Shown here one piece after another: positions 30,573-42,872 of a stretch of DNA of 64,000 bases. Each line of letters opens with the position of its first letter. The first letter of the stretch is position 1. The notes beneath the pieces are model-generated. The model ran no database searches. It saw nothing but the letters and a program-made list of their open reading frames with translations, and was not told the DNA's origin. Position numbers and translations under genes: made by a program. Origin of the DNA: Clusia tigrina (lineage: Eukaryota > Arthropoda > Insecta > Diptera > Clusiidae); NCBI GenBank assembly GCA_920105625.2, contig OV050030.1, positions 421,037,240-421,101,239 of the forward strand. Direction: 5' to 3'.

Positions 30573-31144
30573 AGTCCTTATACTCAATAGTAGACCCAAT
30601 TAAATTGTTTACTAGATTTAATGAAAGCTGTTAAATGTGAAACTAAAACTATTCAATATGAAATGAATATAAGCGATCAATAAAATGATGCAAGTAAAAA
30701 ATTATTCACTCTTATCCTCCACTGCGATCGCTGCATAACCACGTAACTCCAATTCAGTTCCTAGCTAGAATGCTTTTCATAAATCACCTCAGTGGATCTT
30801 GGATTACTGCTTCATATTTTATTCGTTTTCAAAGAAAAATAAAAGTGTGTTTAATTTGAAAAAAGTAAATTTCCATTGAGAGGCAAATGAGACAAAATCA
30901 ATTGCGTCTCAGTTTAAAATTATAAAGAATGGTTTCCTTTATTGCTAGAATTAATATTTGCCAGGACAAAATTTATATTTGTGCAATATCGGGTCCCTAT
31001 TATTATAGAAAGTGGCTTGTTTGCTGAGGTCACCATCTCAATTTCGAATTGGAACTTCTGTTCACTTCTTTTTTATGCTTAGAAATATCAACAGAGGACA
31101 ACATCACAGTAGTTGAATTCGAGATGAGTGGTGTGGTGATAGAG

Positions 31145-31545
31145 GTGTAGGTTTAGGTTGGTGTGGCAGCAAGGAGCACACCCAGGCTCAAAGAATGGCG
31201 CATTGTGTATTGCGTATGGGGTGCTGCAAATGTACTGACTACCTAAGCCTAGTAGTCAGGCGGTGAGCGCCTATGCAGCACCTAAGGCAGCATGACTCCT
31301 CCGATTACAAAATGTGGGACCAACCTGACAGTTTGATAAATTTGACCACGTCCCCATTTTACAGGTTGCGTGCTCTGTCAGTCTGATTAGAAAAGGAGAC
31401 CCGAAGATGTGCATTCTTCCCCTGGCTAAGAATGGACACTGCCACATAAGATGTAGATGAATTGTTTCTGCTTCCTTCTCAGCACCGCACCCACGGCAGA
31501 AGTTATTAAAGGGCAAACAAGCCGCACCATGGTGATCTAACGATT
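31145..31545 (-). mobile_element. LOA-type LINE C-terminus and 3' UTR, minus strand
   Basis: Minus-strand frame 31516-31271 has a Cys-His knuckle region (FCRGCGAEKEAETIHLHLMW, then CPFLARGR...LGSPFL-like) typical of the end of LOA-group ORF2. Downstream on that strand, a spacer ends in ACCAACCTAAACCTACACC-like tail sequence at about 31150. The 5' part is missing. Confidence 0.75.
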
Positions 31546-34225
31546 GGTGCTTTGCTGCTTACATGGCAACTGTGTTACTAAAACATAACAGAAGAATGTC
31601 GACAGTCATTTATAAGTTCGTCCATATATAAACAAGGTCTTCAGTTGTCTAAGAGATGAAAATGTATATTTCAAGCTATCTCTGACTAGCATAGGTGAAT
31701 TTTATGTTCACCCCAAGAAAGCTCAGCATACGAGTATTCGTCTAATACTTAGCTCCATATTCATACCACTTGCATTTTCTCACTTCCGAGATATCTTTCC
31801 AAAACTTCGAGGACTACAAATTTCCTTTCAACCAACCGTTTACCTAAATACTCGTTTGGACTAGTCAAGGCTCTCCACATGAAACTGCATAATAAATCTT
31901 CCAATTGGCAAAAGTAAACTAGTGGAAATAGTAACTTAGGAAACTGACATCAAAAATATCCTTCTAAGCACTAACTGCATATTTTTATCACTTTTATAAT
32001 CCCACTTCTTACAAATGATTTTAAGACTGTGATGAATCGAAATTTCCTTTCCACTTTTCGTACACTTTGCCCCAAAGCCTCCATAATATCGTAGCTGCAG
32101 ATCATGCCCGCATCTGTGTAAAATTGCATTGGTTAGTGAACATCTCAGTTGGTTCGAATATCACTCACTCAAACAGTAATGGCAGAATGCCTCGCGTGTG
32201 CTTCAGTGCAAATCCTTTAAAAATTACTGCAAAATATTGCCTTGCATTGCCAGCCGACTCACGGGGCCATACCTCAGCATTGTGTGCGTCACGTATACAC
32301 CATAATGTTCAACATAATGAAAACATATGAACGCGAAACGCACGTCCATGGCGGCGCGAGTGCGTGCGTGCGCTCGTATACGCGTGTGTGTGTGCGATTG
32401 GCCGAGTGGCACTGCAGCTCCATTCAATTGCTGTGATATTAAATATAGCTGCCCATAAAGAAAACCGCTAGTGGCAACTGCAGCCTGGCATAGAAGAGAC
32501 GAGAACTGGGGGGAGAGGAAAAAATGCTGGCAGCAGCAGCAAATTATAATCCTTGCACACTTGCGCACAGATATCATTTTCAGGCATTTTGCTATTTTTG
32601 GTATAATTGATATCCCTAAGTAATTGCATTTGTCCACACCATACCACGGCGGAGCGGTGCAGAGCCGAGCAGTGTACGGCAGACGCATGCCAGAATCACC
32701 ACAGTCATGTGCAAACGCAGGTGAACTCAGTTCAGGTGCCAGCGAGCGATCGATCCATAGAGCCACCGATCCACCGATCCACCAGTCTGCAAGCCTGGCA
32801 GCCGCACATGATCGTCATTTTAATGTTAACAATTTGTGTATTGATCGCCGCAGCGATTGCGAGTATCATGTAAGATCGGTTGCTACCAATTTTTGCATGT
32901 TGCATGTAAGCCACATTACAGTGCTGTGGCAACAATTGCCGCCAGCCAAACCGAAACAAAAGAAAACAAATAAAAAATAACGAAAGAAAAAATAAAAAAT
33001 AACAAAGAACTGAGAATGGTATTGTATAATAGGCGAACTCTAGAAATTTTAATGAAGAAAGATCCGCAGCGAATTGAGTTGCACAGCCGCATTCGACTGG
33101 CAGCAGTCGCCAACCAAACGAGTACTCCTTGCACTGTGCAAATGGGGTTTATCCTTCACGCAACGTCATCGAAACGTCCCAACTCGCAACCAACCAACCT
33201 ACCAACTATCCAACCAAGCAGCCATCCATCCATCCGTCTGTCTAGCCTCACCACGATCAATCGTTGGATCGATCGATCCATGCGTTTCGCTGCGGCACAA
33301 TAGCAATTTAAATGCAATGTCGCTTACATTAACGTTAAATATTGTTTATAAATCGGGCCCCTAAACGCAAGGTGCTCTGGAGCTCCGCCGGTGTTGGTGT
33401 CGGTGTTCGTATTGGTGTTGGCGGCTGTGTCGATGACGGTGTTGGTGTTCTGTCCCTGTGTTTGTGGCTTTGTACCGGGCTGTGCGTCTACTCTTCCTGG
33501 CGTTGCTAATTTTGCGCGCCTCTTCTCCTGCCTTGGCAGGCAATTTCATTGCGGTGTGTTGCCTTTTATGTTGGCGTTGAAATGTGTTGTGTTCGATGTC
33601 GCCACATAGGGTCATTGTTGCGGTTCCAAACTGTCGTTTATAGGCGATTATGCTAGTCTTTTGTTTTACCTTTTGCTCGCAAGTTCTCCTTTTTGTTGTT
33701 ATTCTATTCCAACAATAAAAGCAACGAAAGCACGTCATAGGCATCAATTAGTGCGTGTTTATGGTTTGCTTCGAGGCGTGTGTCGTGCCAAGCTGCATCA
33801 ACCCATTTGCATATTTGTTTGACTCTTGTGTGTGTATGTGTGCGAGTGAGTGTATGAAATAACAGCAATTATAGGATGTTTGGTAGTGAGCTGCAAAGGA
33901 TGTGCCAAGGGCCATATTGATATGTTAAAATGAAACTACAATAATTGCACTTTTGCATATAATAAACGGCTGCCATGATGCGACCGTACTTAAACCTATG
34001 CTCAGGAATGGAAGTTCTAGAGAATGAATACATCATATCAAGCATATCAAGTTCCATTTTGATGGTCAGCGTGAAGAGTGGGGGTGACCATGGTCGGTAG
34101 GCGGGACTGGAATAAAAGTTGAATAGATTATTTCATAGTTCCAAACAGCCACTTTCCTGGAGAATGGACTCTTACTGGCTCTTTCAGAATATATGTAACT
34201 ATACAATAATAAAAATATAATAAAA
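31546..34225. other. Non-coding block, GC-richer at 32.2-33.7 kb
   Basis: No supported gene. A (CCAA/CCAT)n-like stretch lies near 33188-33238. Several frames of 90-180 codons on both strands overlap one another without domains or matched splice sites; the longest (minus 32766-32224) shows no recognisable feature. Confidence 0.45.
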
Positions 34226-34350
34226 TATGTATATGTAATATGAATAATGTATACGTATATGTAATATGTATATAAAATATGTATATAAAATATGTATATA
34301 AAATATTTATATAAAATATGTAATAATATATAATATGTATATAAATGAGT
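34226..34350 (+). repeat. AT-rich tandem repeat (TATGTATATAAAA units)
   Basis: Imperfect units of about 16 bp with core TATGTATATAAAATA, plus TAATATG variants at the start. Confidence 0.8.
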
Positions 34351-35639
34351 ATATCTTTAATATAATTCCAAACAAATGAGAGTATATTGTGTCACTATTA
34401 TGGACCCTTAAATGTTATACTAAGGCTAAGTTCAGATATTCGTTCATCTGCCAATGTCGGTCATTAAAAATGTACTCTTGTAATGTACAATAGTTATGCC
34501 GACTAAGGCTTTGTTCAGATTTTCAATTAGCAGTCGGTGTTAGGCAAAGTTTGTTGTTATAAACCGTGATATACTTGTATTCAAAATGATCATGCAAGAG
34601 TCTGAGATAGAAACAACACATTTCACTGAGACTCAGTGAGACAATCACGTACTCAATACGATTTTCTACGAGGTAAAATGAAATCATCTCTCGAATATAA
34701 GCAGAAATGAATAGAATCATCAGGAAACCTCATATGGAAACAACGCAAACTAAGACTAAGTGGGTAAATGTTGAACCCAATACTATGAAATGAATATCAT
34801 CTCAAGAATATGTGCAGAAAATACCAAATATTATTAAAGGGGAAAATAAAAGAAAAACAAATGAATAAGCAGACTGCAAACAATAAGCCTGATCCCATAA
34901 ATGGAAGTATCAAAAACGCAAAGTTCAATAAATGTCATGGAAACTGGAAACAATAATCCCGGTATCGCAATTGTTAGAGGTATCATAACTTTCGTAATAT
35001 AATAGCTCTTTAAGTAATAGCATGGTATTTTCAAACCGATTGCCATGATTTCTGTGTGGAAAAAATTTAATAAGGTAGCATTCAAATTGAAATTTATGTG
35101 GGTCTAAGCAAACTCTCTTAAATGAAAGCCACAGAAAGAAACGTAGAATGTTTGATCGATCTTTGTTGAAGAAGTGTGAACTCAGCCTAATAAGTTGCCA
35201 GGAGGTAAAAGCAAAAATTCGAGTACATATTTCACATCACAATAAGTTAGCCTACTTTTAGGGTTCATAAATATCACTTTAGGGTTCATAATTATCATTT
35301 ATTATTATAATTTTAATTAGATTATTATTATTATATTATATATACTAGGATCGGCCAGTGGTCGAGATTCGATCACATCAACTACATTTAGTTTAATTTA
35401 TTTTTTAATTGAATTGATTTTATCAAAGTTGTAAGTAAGGAAACCGTTTGTTTTAAAATTTGTAAATTTGAAACTAAAAGTCTATACGAAGCTGGTACTT
35501 AACCTCTAAATTGAGGAAAAATGATAATTCTTTTGGTACTTTTAATTATTGCACTGAGAATATATTCGACATTACATTGTAAATTTAATAATTTCCAAAC
35601 ACTTCGTTATAAACAATATCTTTCCAAATACACGTTCAT
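34351..35639. other. Non-coding AT-rich stretch
   Basis: No gene or domain recognised. A short duplicated phrase (TTTAGGGTTCATAA) occurs at about 35257 and 35279. Confidence 0.5.
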
Positions 35640-36130
35640 ATTTTGCTAAATTTCCTTGCTCGTTAGTGTCACAAATATAAAACTTGGGCGCATCCAATGA
35701 CCTAACTCTGCCGGCAGCTACGTACAACTGCCATGCATAAACACTGGATTTCTCAATATAGTGCCAACTTGATCAAATGTTTGGCCTTGCGATTTATTTA
35801 CAGTCATAGCAGGGCAGGGATAATTGTTGTATACGTATTCCTATGATTCCTTGGAAATCGAACGTCAACAAACTTTCAGAATAAGTCTAGTAAATGCGGG
35901 GGATACGATTACGTTGACCTCGTGTTAATCCAGGCCACACCTCACAATCGATAGTATTATTATGCAATATCTGGATACGCATACTTGTACCATTAACCAA
36001 GGCTTTATTTGCATTTCAATTTCTTATCAAGAGGACAATGCAATTGACTTTCAATGTCAATTTTAGTGGTGATAGACCACTGTCATTCAAGGACTCCACT
36101 GGATAATTATTGACTTCCGCTTCATTATCG
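35640..36130 (-). pseudogene. Helitron helicase (Pif1-like) C-terminal relic
   Basis: Read on the minus strand across frame changes, the conserved end of a Helitron Rep/helicase is visible: a segment like SPLKLTLKVNCIVLL, then NKALVNGTSMRI, CEVWPGLTRGQR, then MTVNKSQGQTFDQVG (about 35809-35763; helicase motif near the C-terminus), NPVFMHG, then the AGRVRSLDAPKFYI-type ending at about 35690. At least two frameshifts and stops interrupt it. It is too broken to give a long open frame. No CTRR hairpin end was identified on the left. Confidence 0.82.
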
Positions 36131-36214
36131 CAAATTCTTTTGTCTTAACTTTTTTCTTCCCCAGGCATAATCTGGCATACACACTATTTCCAGAAATGTT
36201 TGGTACTGAAGTTT

Positions 36215-36605
36215 ATATACCAAAGTAGTTATAATAACCAAAGTATTCATAGAAACCAAAAGTCTTCATAGTAAGCAAAGTCTTTATAGTAAAAGTAACA
36301 AAAAGTCTTTATAGAAACCAAAGTCTCCATAGTAAAAGTAACCAATGTCTTTATAGAAACCAAAGTCTTTATAGAAACCAAAGTCGTTATAGTAACCAAA
36401 GACTTCATAGTAAGCAAAGTCTTTATAGAAACCAAGGTCTTGATAGCAACCAACGTCTTTATATTAAAAGTAACCAAAGTATTCATAGTGACCGACATTT
36501 TTATAGTAACCAAAGTCTTTATAGAGACCAAAATCTTCATAGTAAGCTGTCTTTATAGAGACCAAAATCTTCATAGTAAGCAAAGTCTTTATAGTAGAAG
36601 TAATC
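36215..36605 (+). repeat. 18-bp minisatellite (~20 units)
   Basis: Tandem imperfect units with core CTTTATAGAAACCAAAGT, with variants (TTCATAGTAACCAAAGT, AGTAAAAGTAACC). Two related sub-blocks near 36535-36600 are duplicated. Read on the minus strand it gives a repeating TLVSIK hexamer, which is expected from an 18-bp period. Confidence 0.93.
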
Positions 36606-37583
36606 AAAGACTTTAGGATTAAAAGGGAGGTCTAGTGGAGTCCAGAGCACTATACCATTACGGAGATTGAGTGTGGTTATTACAAAGAGACCAGGGACCT
36701 TAAAATTTGCTGTAGTTGAGCACCGCTCACTTAGACCTTCATTGACCTCCAGAATCGTTTCTATCAGAATGAGCATGTGTCTCCTGATATATGCTGCATT
36801 ACTACATTAAAACTTTGGACATATCGCTCACCTCTTTATTTCATTTACTGCTGCCTTACATAAGTTTTATAACTGCACTTCAGGAACAAGAAAAGATTCT
36901 ACAAAAATTGACTTTTTTTCTTTATTAAAAAAAATCGGTTGGAAAATATTTTTCCCAACCTAAATTCTAAAACAATAAATTATCACACAATTTCTTTATT
37001 GAGGACTTGGCGGTTGGTTGCAATATCACAAATTTCACTCAAAGCGCAACGCAGCCGAGCACAGATTTTCCCTGAGAACCGCACAGAAATGGCAGAAGCA
37101 AAAAAAAAAAAAAGGAAAAATATGAAAAGAGGAAAATTACAAATTTCCAACATGACAGCAATTTTCGCGCAGAGGCCCTTGAGCGAAAATATGTGTTCTA
37201 GAAAAATATCACAGTGATATATCAAAGAGACGGTCAGCCAAATGTGCTGCGAAAATCTAAATTTGTTTGCCGAAAAACAAAAATAAAAGCAAAAAAAACA
37301 ACAACAAAAATAGCAAAAAAACGATGGAGTTATTAGCCTGCAGCTGGAAGAAATGCAATTTGGTTAACACAACAACAAAAAACTGTGGCAGACGAATCGG
37401 ATGCATAGGACGAATGGGCAGTAAGCAATAGAAAACAAAACCAAAAAGACCCACGGATTAGAATTGAAGAGCAGAGGAGGAAGGAAGAGAACTGCTTAAA
37501 ATTCCAAAGCAGATGATTGTGGTCGGTCATGGTCCAGAGCAGCAGCAGCAGCGGCAGCAGCATCACATTTAATGTCAGCAGCA

Positions 37584-37617
<34 letters not shown>

Positions 37618-38455
37618 GCTGTAGTGTCTGTAATCGTCATCACAAACATCCATTGACCCTTTAAAGCTTAAGATCAAGCGTAATAATCGCTGGCATAAAG
37701 CTTTGCACTTGGAGTTGTTATGCAGCTGAAGTTCCCAGCATACGAGTACGCGGTTGTTATTGTTGTTGTTGTGGCTGTCTCTGGCCCTGCCAAGATCGGG
37801 GTGCGGGGAGGAAGAAGTCAGTCACAGTCAGTCGGTCCATCGATCGCGTTCACATTTCGGTGTTTTCTTTTTACACTATTTTCCTTATTGTAATTTTACA
37901 CCCGCCTAGGGTCAATTTTTAAGTGCTATTGTAAGTTTTTTGTTTTGTCTGAGGACGGCTGAGTACTTATGTTCTTTTGTTGTGGTTGTTGTTGTTGTTG
38001 TTGTTGTTGCTGTAGTCCGTTGTGTGAAGCGCGTCTAGTTTGGCCACCGCTGCCCTTCTTGATATTTCGCTGTACTCGTCGTACTGGCGGCGTAGTCAAG
38101 CGCTTTGTCATCAACAGCTTTGGTGCCTTTGTGTTCGCCTTTGCTTGATTCAGATGGGACCCGCTGGTATTCTGTGGCCACGGTATTATGCTGCCAACAT
38201 ATTCCCAGATTAACTGGCTATCTTTTAACAACCAAAAGCAAGCATTTTGATAGCACATTCAGTACTCTGAAAGCAACTAGAAATGTGAGAACGATATTGT
38301 GTTCTATTTAATTGTGGAATAGGGGAGAAAGCAGTTTGTGTGAGACAGAAATCTAACTGGGGTCTCTAATAAAATCCCTGCATATTAGAAACATTTGAGC
38401 TTATATGTGTCACGCGGTAGCTCAAAGGTTTAATGGGCAGATACACGTAGATTCC
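36606..38455. other. Non-coding block with TTG/CAG runs
   Basis: Contains poly-A/AAC runs (about 37100-37320), a (TTG)n run at about 37584-37620 and another at about 37980-38010, with a CAG cluster at 37540-37562. Gln and Asn homopolymer frames result. No gene supported. Confidence 0.5.
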
Positions 38456-38693
38456 TTAAAGGTGCAGAGTGACATAAACCAGAAACGCTAACAGAAACAG
38501 AATTCAGTACATTTGCAACAGAATATACAAAATGTAACCACAGAAAATGAGCTTTTGACGACAGAACAGAAACCACTCATCGTCATTTGTTTCTGTTCTC
38601 ATTTTCTGATGCTAAGTTTTTTAGTTTCTGTTGCAAAAGTACTGGATTCTGTTTCTGTTGTCGTTTCTGGTTTATGTCACTCTGCACGTTTAC
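38456..38693. mobile_element. Foldback element, ~68-bp inverted arms
   Basis: The left arm 38456-38523 (TTAAAGGTGCAGAGTGACAT..., CATAAACCAGAAACG..., ACAGAAACAGAATTCAGTAC, TTTGCAACAGAA) is nearly the exact reverse complement of the right arm 38624-38693 (TTTCTGTTGCAAAAGTACTG..., TTTCTGGTTTATGTCACTCT, GCACGTTTA), with only a few mismatches. The spacer is about 100 bases and is partly self-complementary (ACAGAAAATGAG against CTCATTTTCTG). There is no coding content. It could be a MITE or hairpin-RNA locus. Confidence 0.88.
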
Positions 38694-38929
38694 AGTGTTC
38701 CGAAAATGTCAACAACATTCGAGAAACCATCACTGTACTATTGCTATCTCTGTCTCTCTTATTGAACAGTATTGCTGTATGTACATAGAGCTTCATCCTG
38801 GAAGTTAAGGGTAAGCTATAGAACCTATTTATGTTAAATTTGAGAATGACCCATGAACTATGGACCCATGACTGCTTGATTGATATTACTATGTCGAGAA
38901 GGAGTTAAACGAAAGAGTTATATATGAGA

Positions 38930-39230
38930 GACCCATATCTGCACAGATGGGTCCAAGCTACGGGGAAGGTTGGGAGGTGGTGTATTCTCAGATGAGCTGG
39001 ACATTAACGTACCATTATGCTTCCCGACCATTGCACCGTATTTCAGGCTGAGGTCGCAGCTATAGGGGAAGCACTGTCTTGGCTCAAGAAGAAGATGATA
39101 TCTGGACAAGATTTTTACATTATTTTCATGATAGCCATTGTGTTCCGCAGATTCGGCTATTATTAGCTGTCGCAAATCTATAAGCGAGATAGCTAAGCAG
39201 ACTCGAAGGAGTTTCTTTCCTTATTTGTGA
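38930..39230 (+). mobile_element. LOA-type LINE RNase H fragment
   Basis: The plus strand carries ICTDGSKL (about 38939), the glutamate/arginine-containing CFPTIAPYF region and then CAGGCTGAGGTCGCAGCTAT. The next words match the RNase H of the 26.4-kb copy (TTGGCTYAAGAARAAGAT, ATATCTGG, GATTCGGCTATTATT). It is frameshifted and truncated after about 39220. Confidence 0.75.
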
Positions 39231-41944
39231 TTTTATAATTCGTCCAACTTGCCAGACACAAGCATATACGATAGGTACCAAAAATCTCTGACTGGCACCA
39301 GTTGAGTCACTTCATGGGCAGCACCATCTGGCCACATGTGTTCACAACTTTTTTTGTTTTTGTGTTTCTACCTTCTCCGTTTTCTCCCATGCAGCTTTCT
39401 GCAACTTCTACGTGAGCAGTTGGGCATCGTTTCCTATCGTTTTCTCCAATTCGCTTGAAAATCCATCAGTGCTGAAGCTCCTATGAGCTTGGTCATTAAC
39501 TGCACTTACCTGCAACGCTGCTAATTTGGTCCATGACCTGAACAACAATTAACTTAAAGTTGTTCTTACTGAACACTCAGCACTGCAGATGGTTCCTTCT
39601 CGTCCATTTGTGCAGCTCAGTCGCTCTACACACCACCAATCAAGCAGCCACCCACTCAGTCTACCGTCAACAACTAATCACCAAAATAGCAACACTCAAG
39701 AACTACAACAACAACCAGAAACGCAGCAGCAAAATCGCCCAACAGCCGTCGCCAGCCATCCTGACAGATAATGGTGGTAGTGCTGGTGGTGGTGTTGGTG
39801 GCGGCGGTGTTGTCGGTGGTGGTGATTTATGATTTGCGCCGCGTCGAAATGATCAATTGCTGTGGGGAGCAGCGACGTCGCAGCTCTGCACAGTCGTGTC
39901 GAGTGCCTGTTGTGGCACTTGTTGCAGCAACTTTTTAACTGTTCTTTCAAATTCGCGCCACATGTGCTCTGAGTGGCTTGCGGCCGCAGGGCTGACAGTT
40001 ACAAAGTGGCCCAGGTTGTTGCTGCAATTCGTAGCGTAAGCGTTTAAAATAAAGCAGCCAGACCGTTGCAAGGGGCTCAAGTTCAAATTCTAGCGTAACT
40101 ATAACTGCATTTTAAGGTTATATAATTTGAGGATGCAGCAACAACAGCAACAACAGCAACAACGAGAACAACAACAGCATTCACACACAAAAGGGTTTAG
40201 GTTAAGTAGTCTGCATACTTTGTGTGGCCCATTGAGCACGGCAGGGAAGGAGAGGCTGAACCCCATTGAAGTTGAAGGTGCAAAACGGACCAAAGCATTT
40301 CGGTTGAAGTTGAAGTCGGTGCACTCAACTCGTTGCAGGGAGGAGGTAGTTGCACACGCACAAGCTTCTTTTCATTTATTTAGCTTTTATTTTTGTACTT
40401 TTTTGTGGCAAACGAATTCTTGCGTACGTTCTTCGTGGGGCCCCCCCATTCATTAATCATTTTACACTATCGTCAGGTTTTCCAATCGCAGCACGGCCAA
40501 TAACTTCCTAGCCAATAAAATAAAGTACTCGTTGCTAGAGTTTTATTGCCAAGCATTGCCTGCTCGGTGACTGGGCTTGGACACTGCTGTGGTGTTGTGT
40601 TTGCCTTGGCGCTCTCGACCAGCAGCGAGCAATGCCTTTTGGCTTGAATTATAATGCTGCGGCGGGAAAAAGGCCATTTAAATTGTAAAAATGTGCAGAC
40701 GAGGAAGAAGAGTCCACACCATGCCACGCCGCACTGCAACACTCCATACACCACAGCCAGGCACAGCACACTCTCCGAAATGGCAACTCAAAATGTGCTG
40801 CGCCGGCGCAATCGGCAGAGCCGGGTAAGTGCCTTTGTGGCAAGGTAAATTATTGTGGGTGCTATTGCTGTGGCCCTGCTGCTTGGCATTGGCATTGCCG
40901 CAGTGCTGTTGTAAGTCCTCTTGTCGTTGTCGTTGTTGTTGTTGTTGTTGGCTTGGTTATTGTCTGCAATGCACAATTGCAGAAATTAAAAATCAATCTT
41001 TCTCCACTTTTCACAGGTCATTGGCATGCAGCCACTCTCTGGCAGAGGCTCTGCGCGTCTGGCCAGGTTGGCGTTTGTTTACATTTGCGTTTCTTGAACC
41101 CTTTCCGCCTGAAGCCAACAGAGCAGAGCAGAGCAGAGCAGAGCAGAGCATTCTAATGCCATCGTAGAGCTGGCACAACAACTGTGCGCAATGGCATTGA
41201 TAATTTACCCTTTAAGCTGACCCTCGTCTGTAGATTTCCTTTTTTTGTTCCTGGTTTTTTATTCATTTTCTTCTTTAAACCTGGTTTACCGCCTTGCGAC
41301 GACAACGACAGCGACGGCGTGTGCAATAACAACAATAAAAACAATAACAACAACATCAAAATTGCATTTCAGTGTCGAAATCATAAAAACGCAGCATGTT
41401 TGAATGACGTTCCTTCAGATCGGTTTGTGGAGCTTCTCGTCCTCATTTCGTTTTTTGTTTTTTATAATTAAAAGAAGAATAAGCGAAGTCGACTATAAAC
41501 TTGGGGACTTTTTTATGTTTTATGTTTTACTTTTTTCTGGCGAGCAGATTGAGGGCAATAACTTACCTTTGAATATTTGAGAGTAATAAGCTTTAAGGAT
41601 ATCAAGAGTGGGGTATACAATTTACATGTATCAACATTACTTCCTGATATACGAGTCTGGACCAGTCGGTCATCGCTACGTGTTTCCAGATAGAGTCAAG
41701 CTCTGTTAAGTGGGCCTAATCAACTTCATATTTTATCCTGTACCTTGATGTAAGTTTTCTGCTGTAAATCGAATCAAATTTACTCATAACAGCTTAGCTA
41801 AGTAGGTCCTACTGGAGGTAACGTTTGGCTCAACTATTTCACGATAGATATGGCTTCATTTGTTTGATAGTTCCCAATTTTCAACATTTCAAATGTCAAA
41901 TTTGTTCGAATTTTGGGCTCTGAAAAATGGTGGCACAACTAATT
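39231..41944. other. Non-coding block with CAACAA/TTG-rich islands
   Basis: No supported gene. It contains CAACAA-, GGTGGT- and CAG-type runs (about 39701-39830, 40133-40175, 40925-40950), and an (AGAGC)n run at about 41117-41150. Overlapping homopolymer-like frames occur on both strands without domains. Confidence 0.45.
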
Positions 41945-42095
41945 CGAGAGTGACCCAAAATCCAGTAACCCAAACCAACCAAGTAACCAAAAACGAACCC
42001 AGTAACCAAAAACGAACCCAGTAACCAAAAACGAACCCAGTAACCCACAAACAACCCAGTAACCAAAAATCAACCCAGTAACCATTAAACACAAC
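41945..42095 (+). repeat. 19-bp minisatellite (AACCAAAAACGAACCCAGT)
   Basis: Three near-perfect 19-bp units, flanked by degenerate units (ACCCACAAACAACCCAGT, ACCAAAAATCAACCCAGT). Because 19 is not a multiple of three, all three frames read Pro/Asn/Thr mixtures. Confidence 0.9.
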
Positions 42096-42872
42096 CCAAA
42101 CGGGGGGAGAGCATTCGAGGGTGGTCCAGCAAACTGTGTGGTTTATATCCATCCATCAGAACTATTAGCATAAACTAATTTTCGTACTATTATAGAATCC
42201 GACATGAAATGGTTTCTGTTCTTTGGTGCAAAGTTATGCGGGAATTTCTATTCAGAAATGGACAATTGCATATAATGTCCTCAAAGCTTGTTACACTGCG
42301 TACCAGCTCCCAAAAAAATTTAGTTTCAAATCCCCCCCTCTGGGGGTGTGATATAAAATTTCATATATAATCGTGGCAGATTTCTAATATCAAAATCGGT
42401 TGATCGGAATCAGTATCATTTTTGTTTTTCGAAATTGGGAACTTTATTTAAAACCTTAAATATTTCAGAAATTACAGTGTCTAGTGTTAATTTGGTAGTC
42501 CATTAAAAATAACTAAGATCGACTTAATCTTATAAATATTTTAAACGACGACGTGTGATGACGTTAATTTTGCTTTGGGACACACATTCCCGGTATTTAA
42601 CTACATCTTAATGGCATTTTTACTTTTCTTTTTTTTTGCGTTGAAAACAAAAATGGGAATTACAAACTAAATTAAAAATTAAGAAGAATCTGTGATAAAA
42701 TACGAGACATACAATAAAATTACATATAGGTTTTATATGTAGAGCATATATCTATACAAATATTACTACTATGGGGCTTAAATTAGATAGGGTAACAAAG
42801 TTAATCTAACTGATTGGGTAAAAAATTGAATCCGTTACATTGTTGTGATAAGCGGTAATGTTGGTAATTATA

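Noticed and set aside
32224..32766. 180-codon minus-strand frame in a GC-richer island
   Set aside because: No recognised domain and no matched splice sites; several overlapping frames are open, as expected by chance in this composition.
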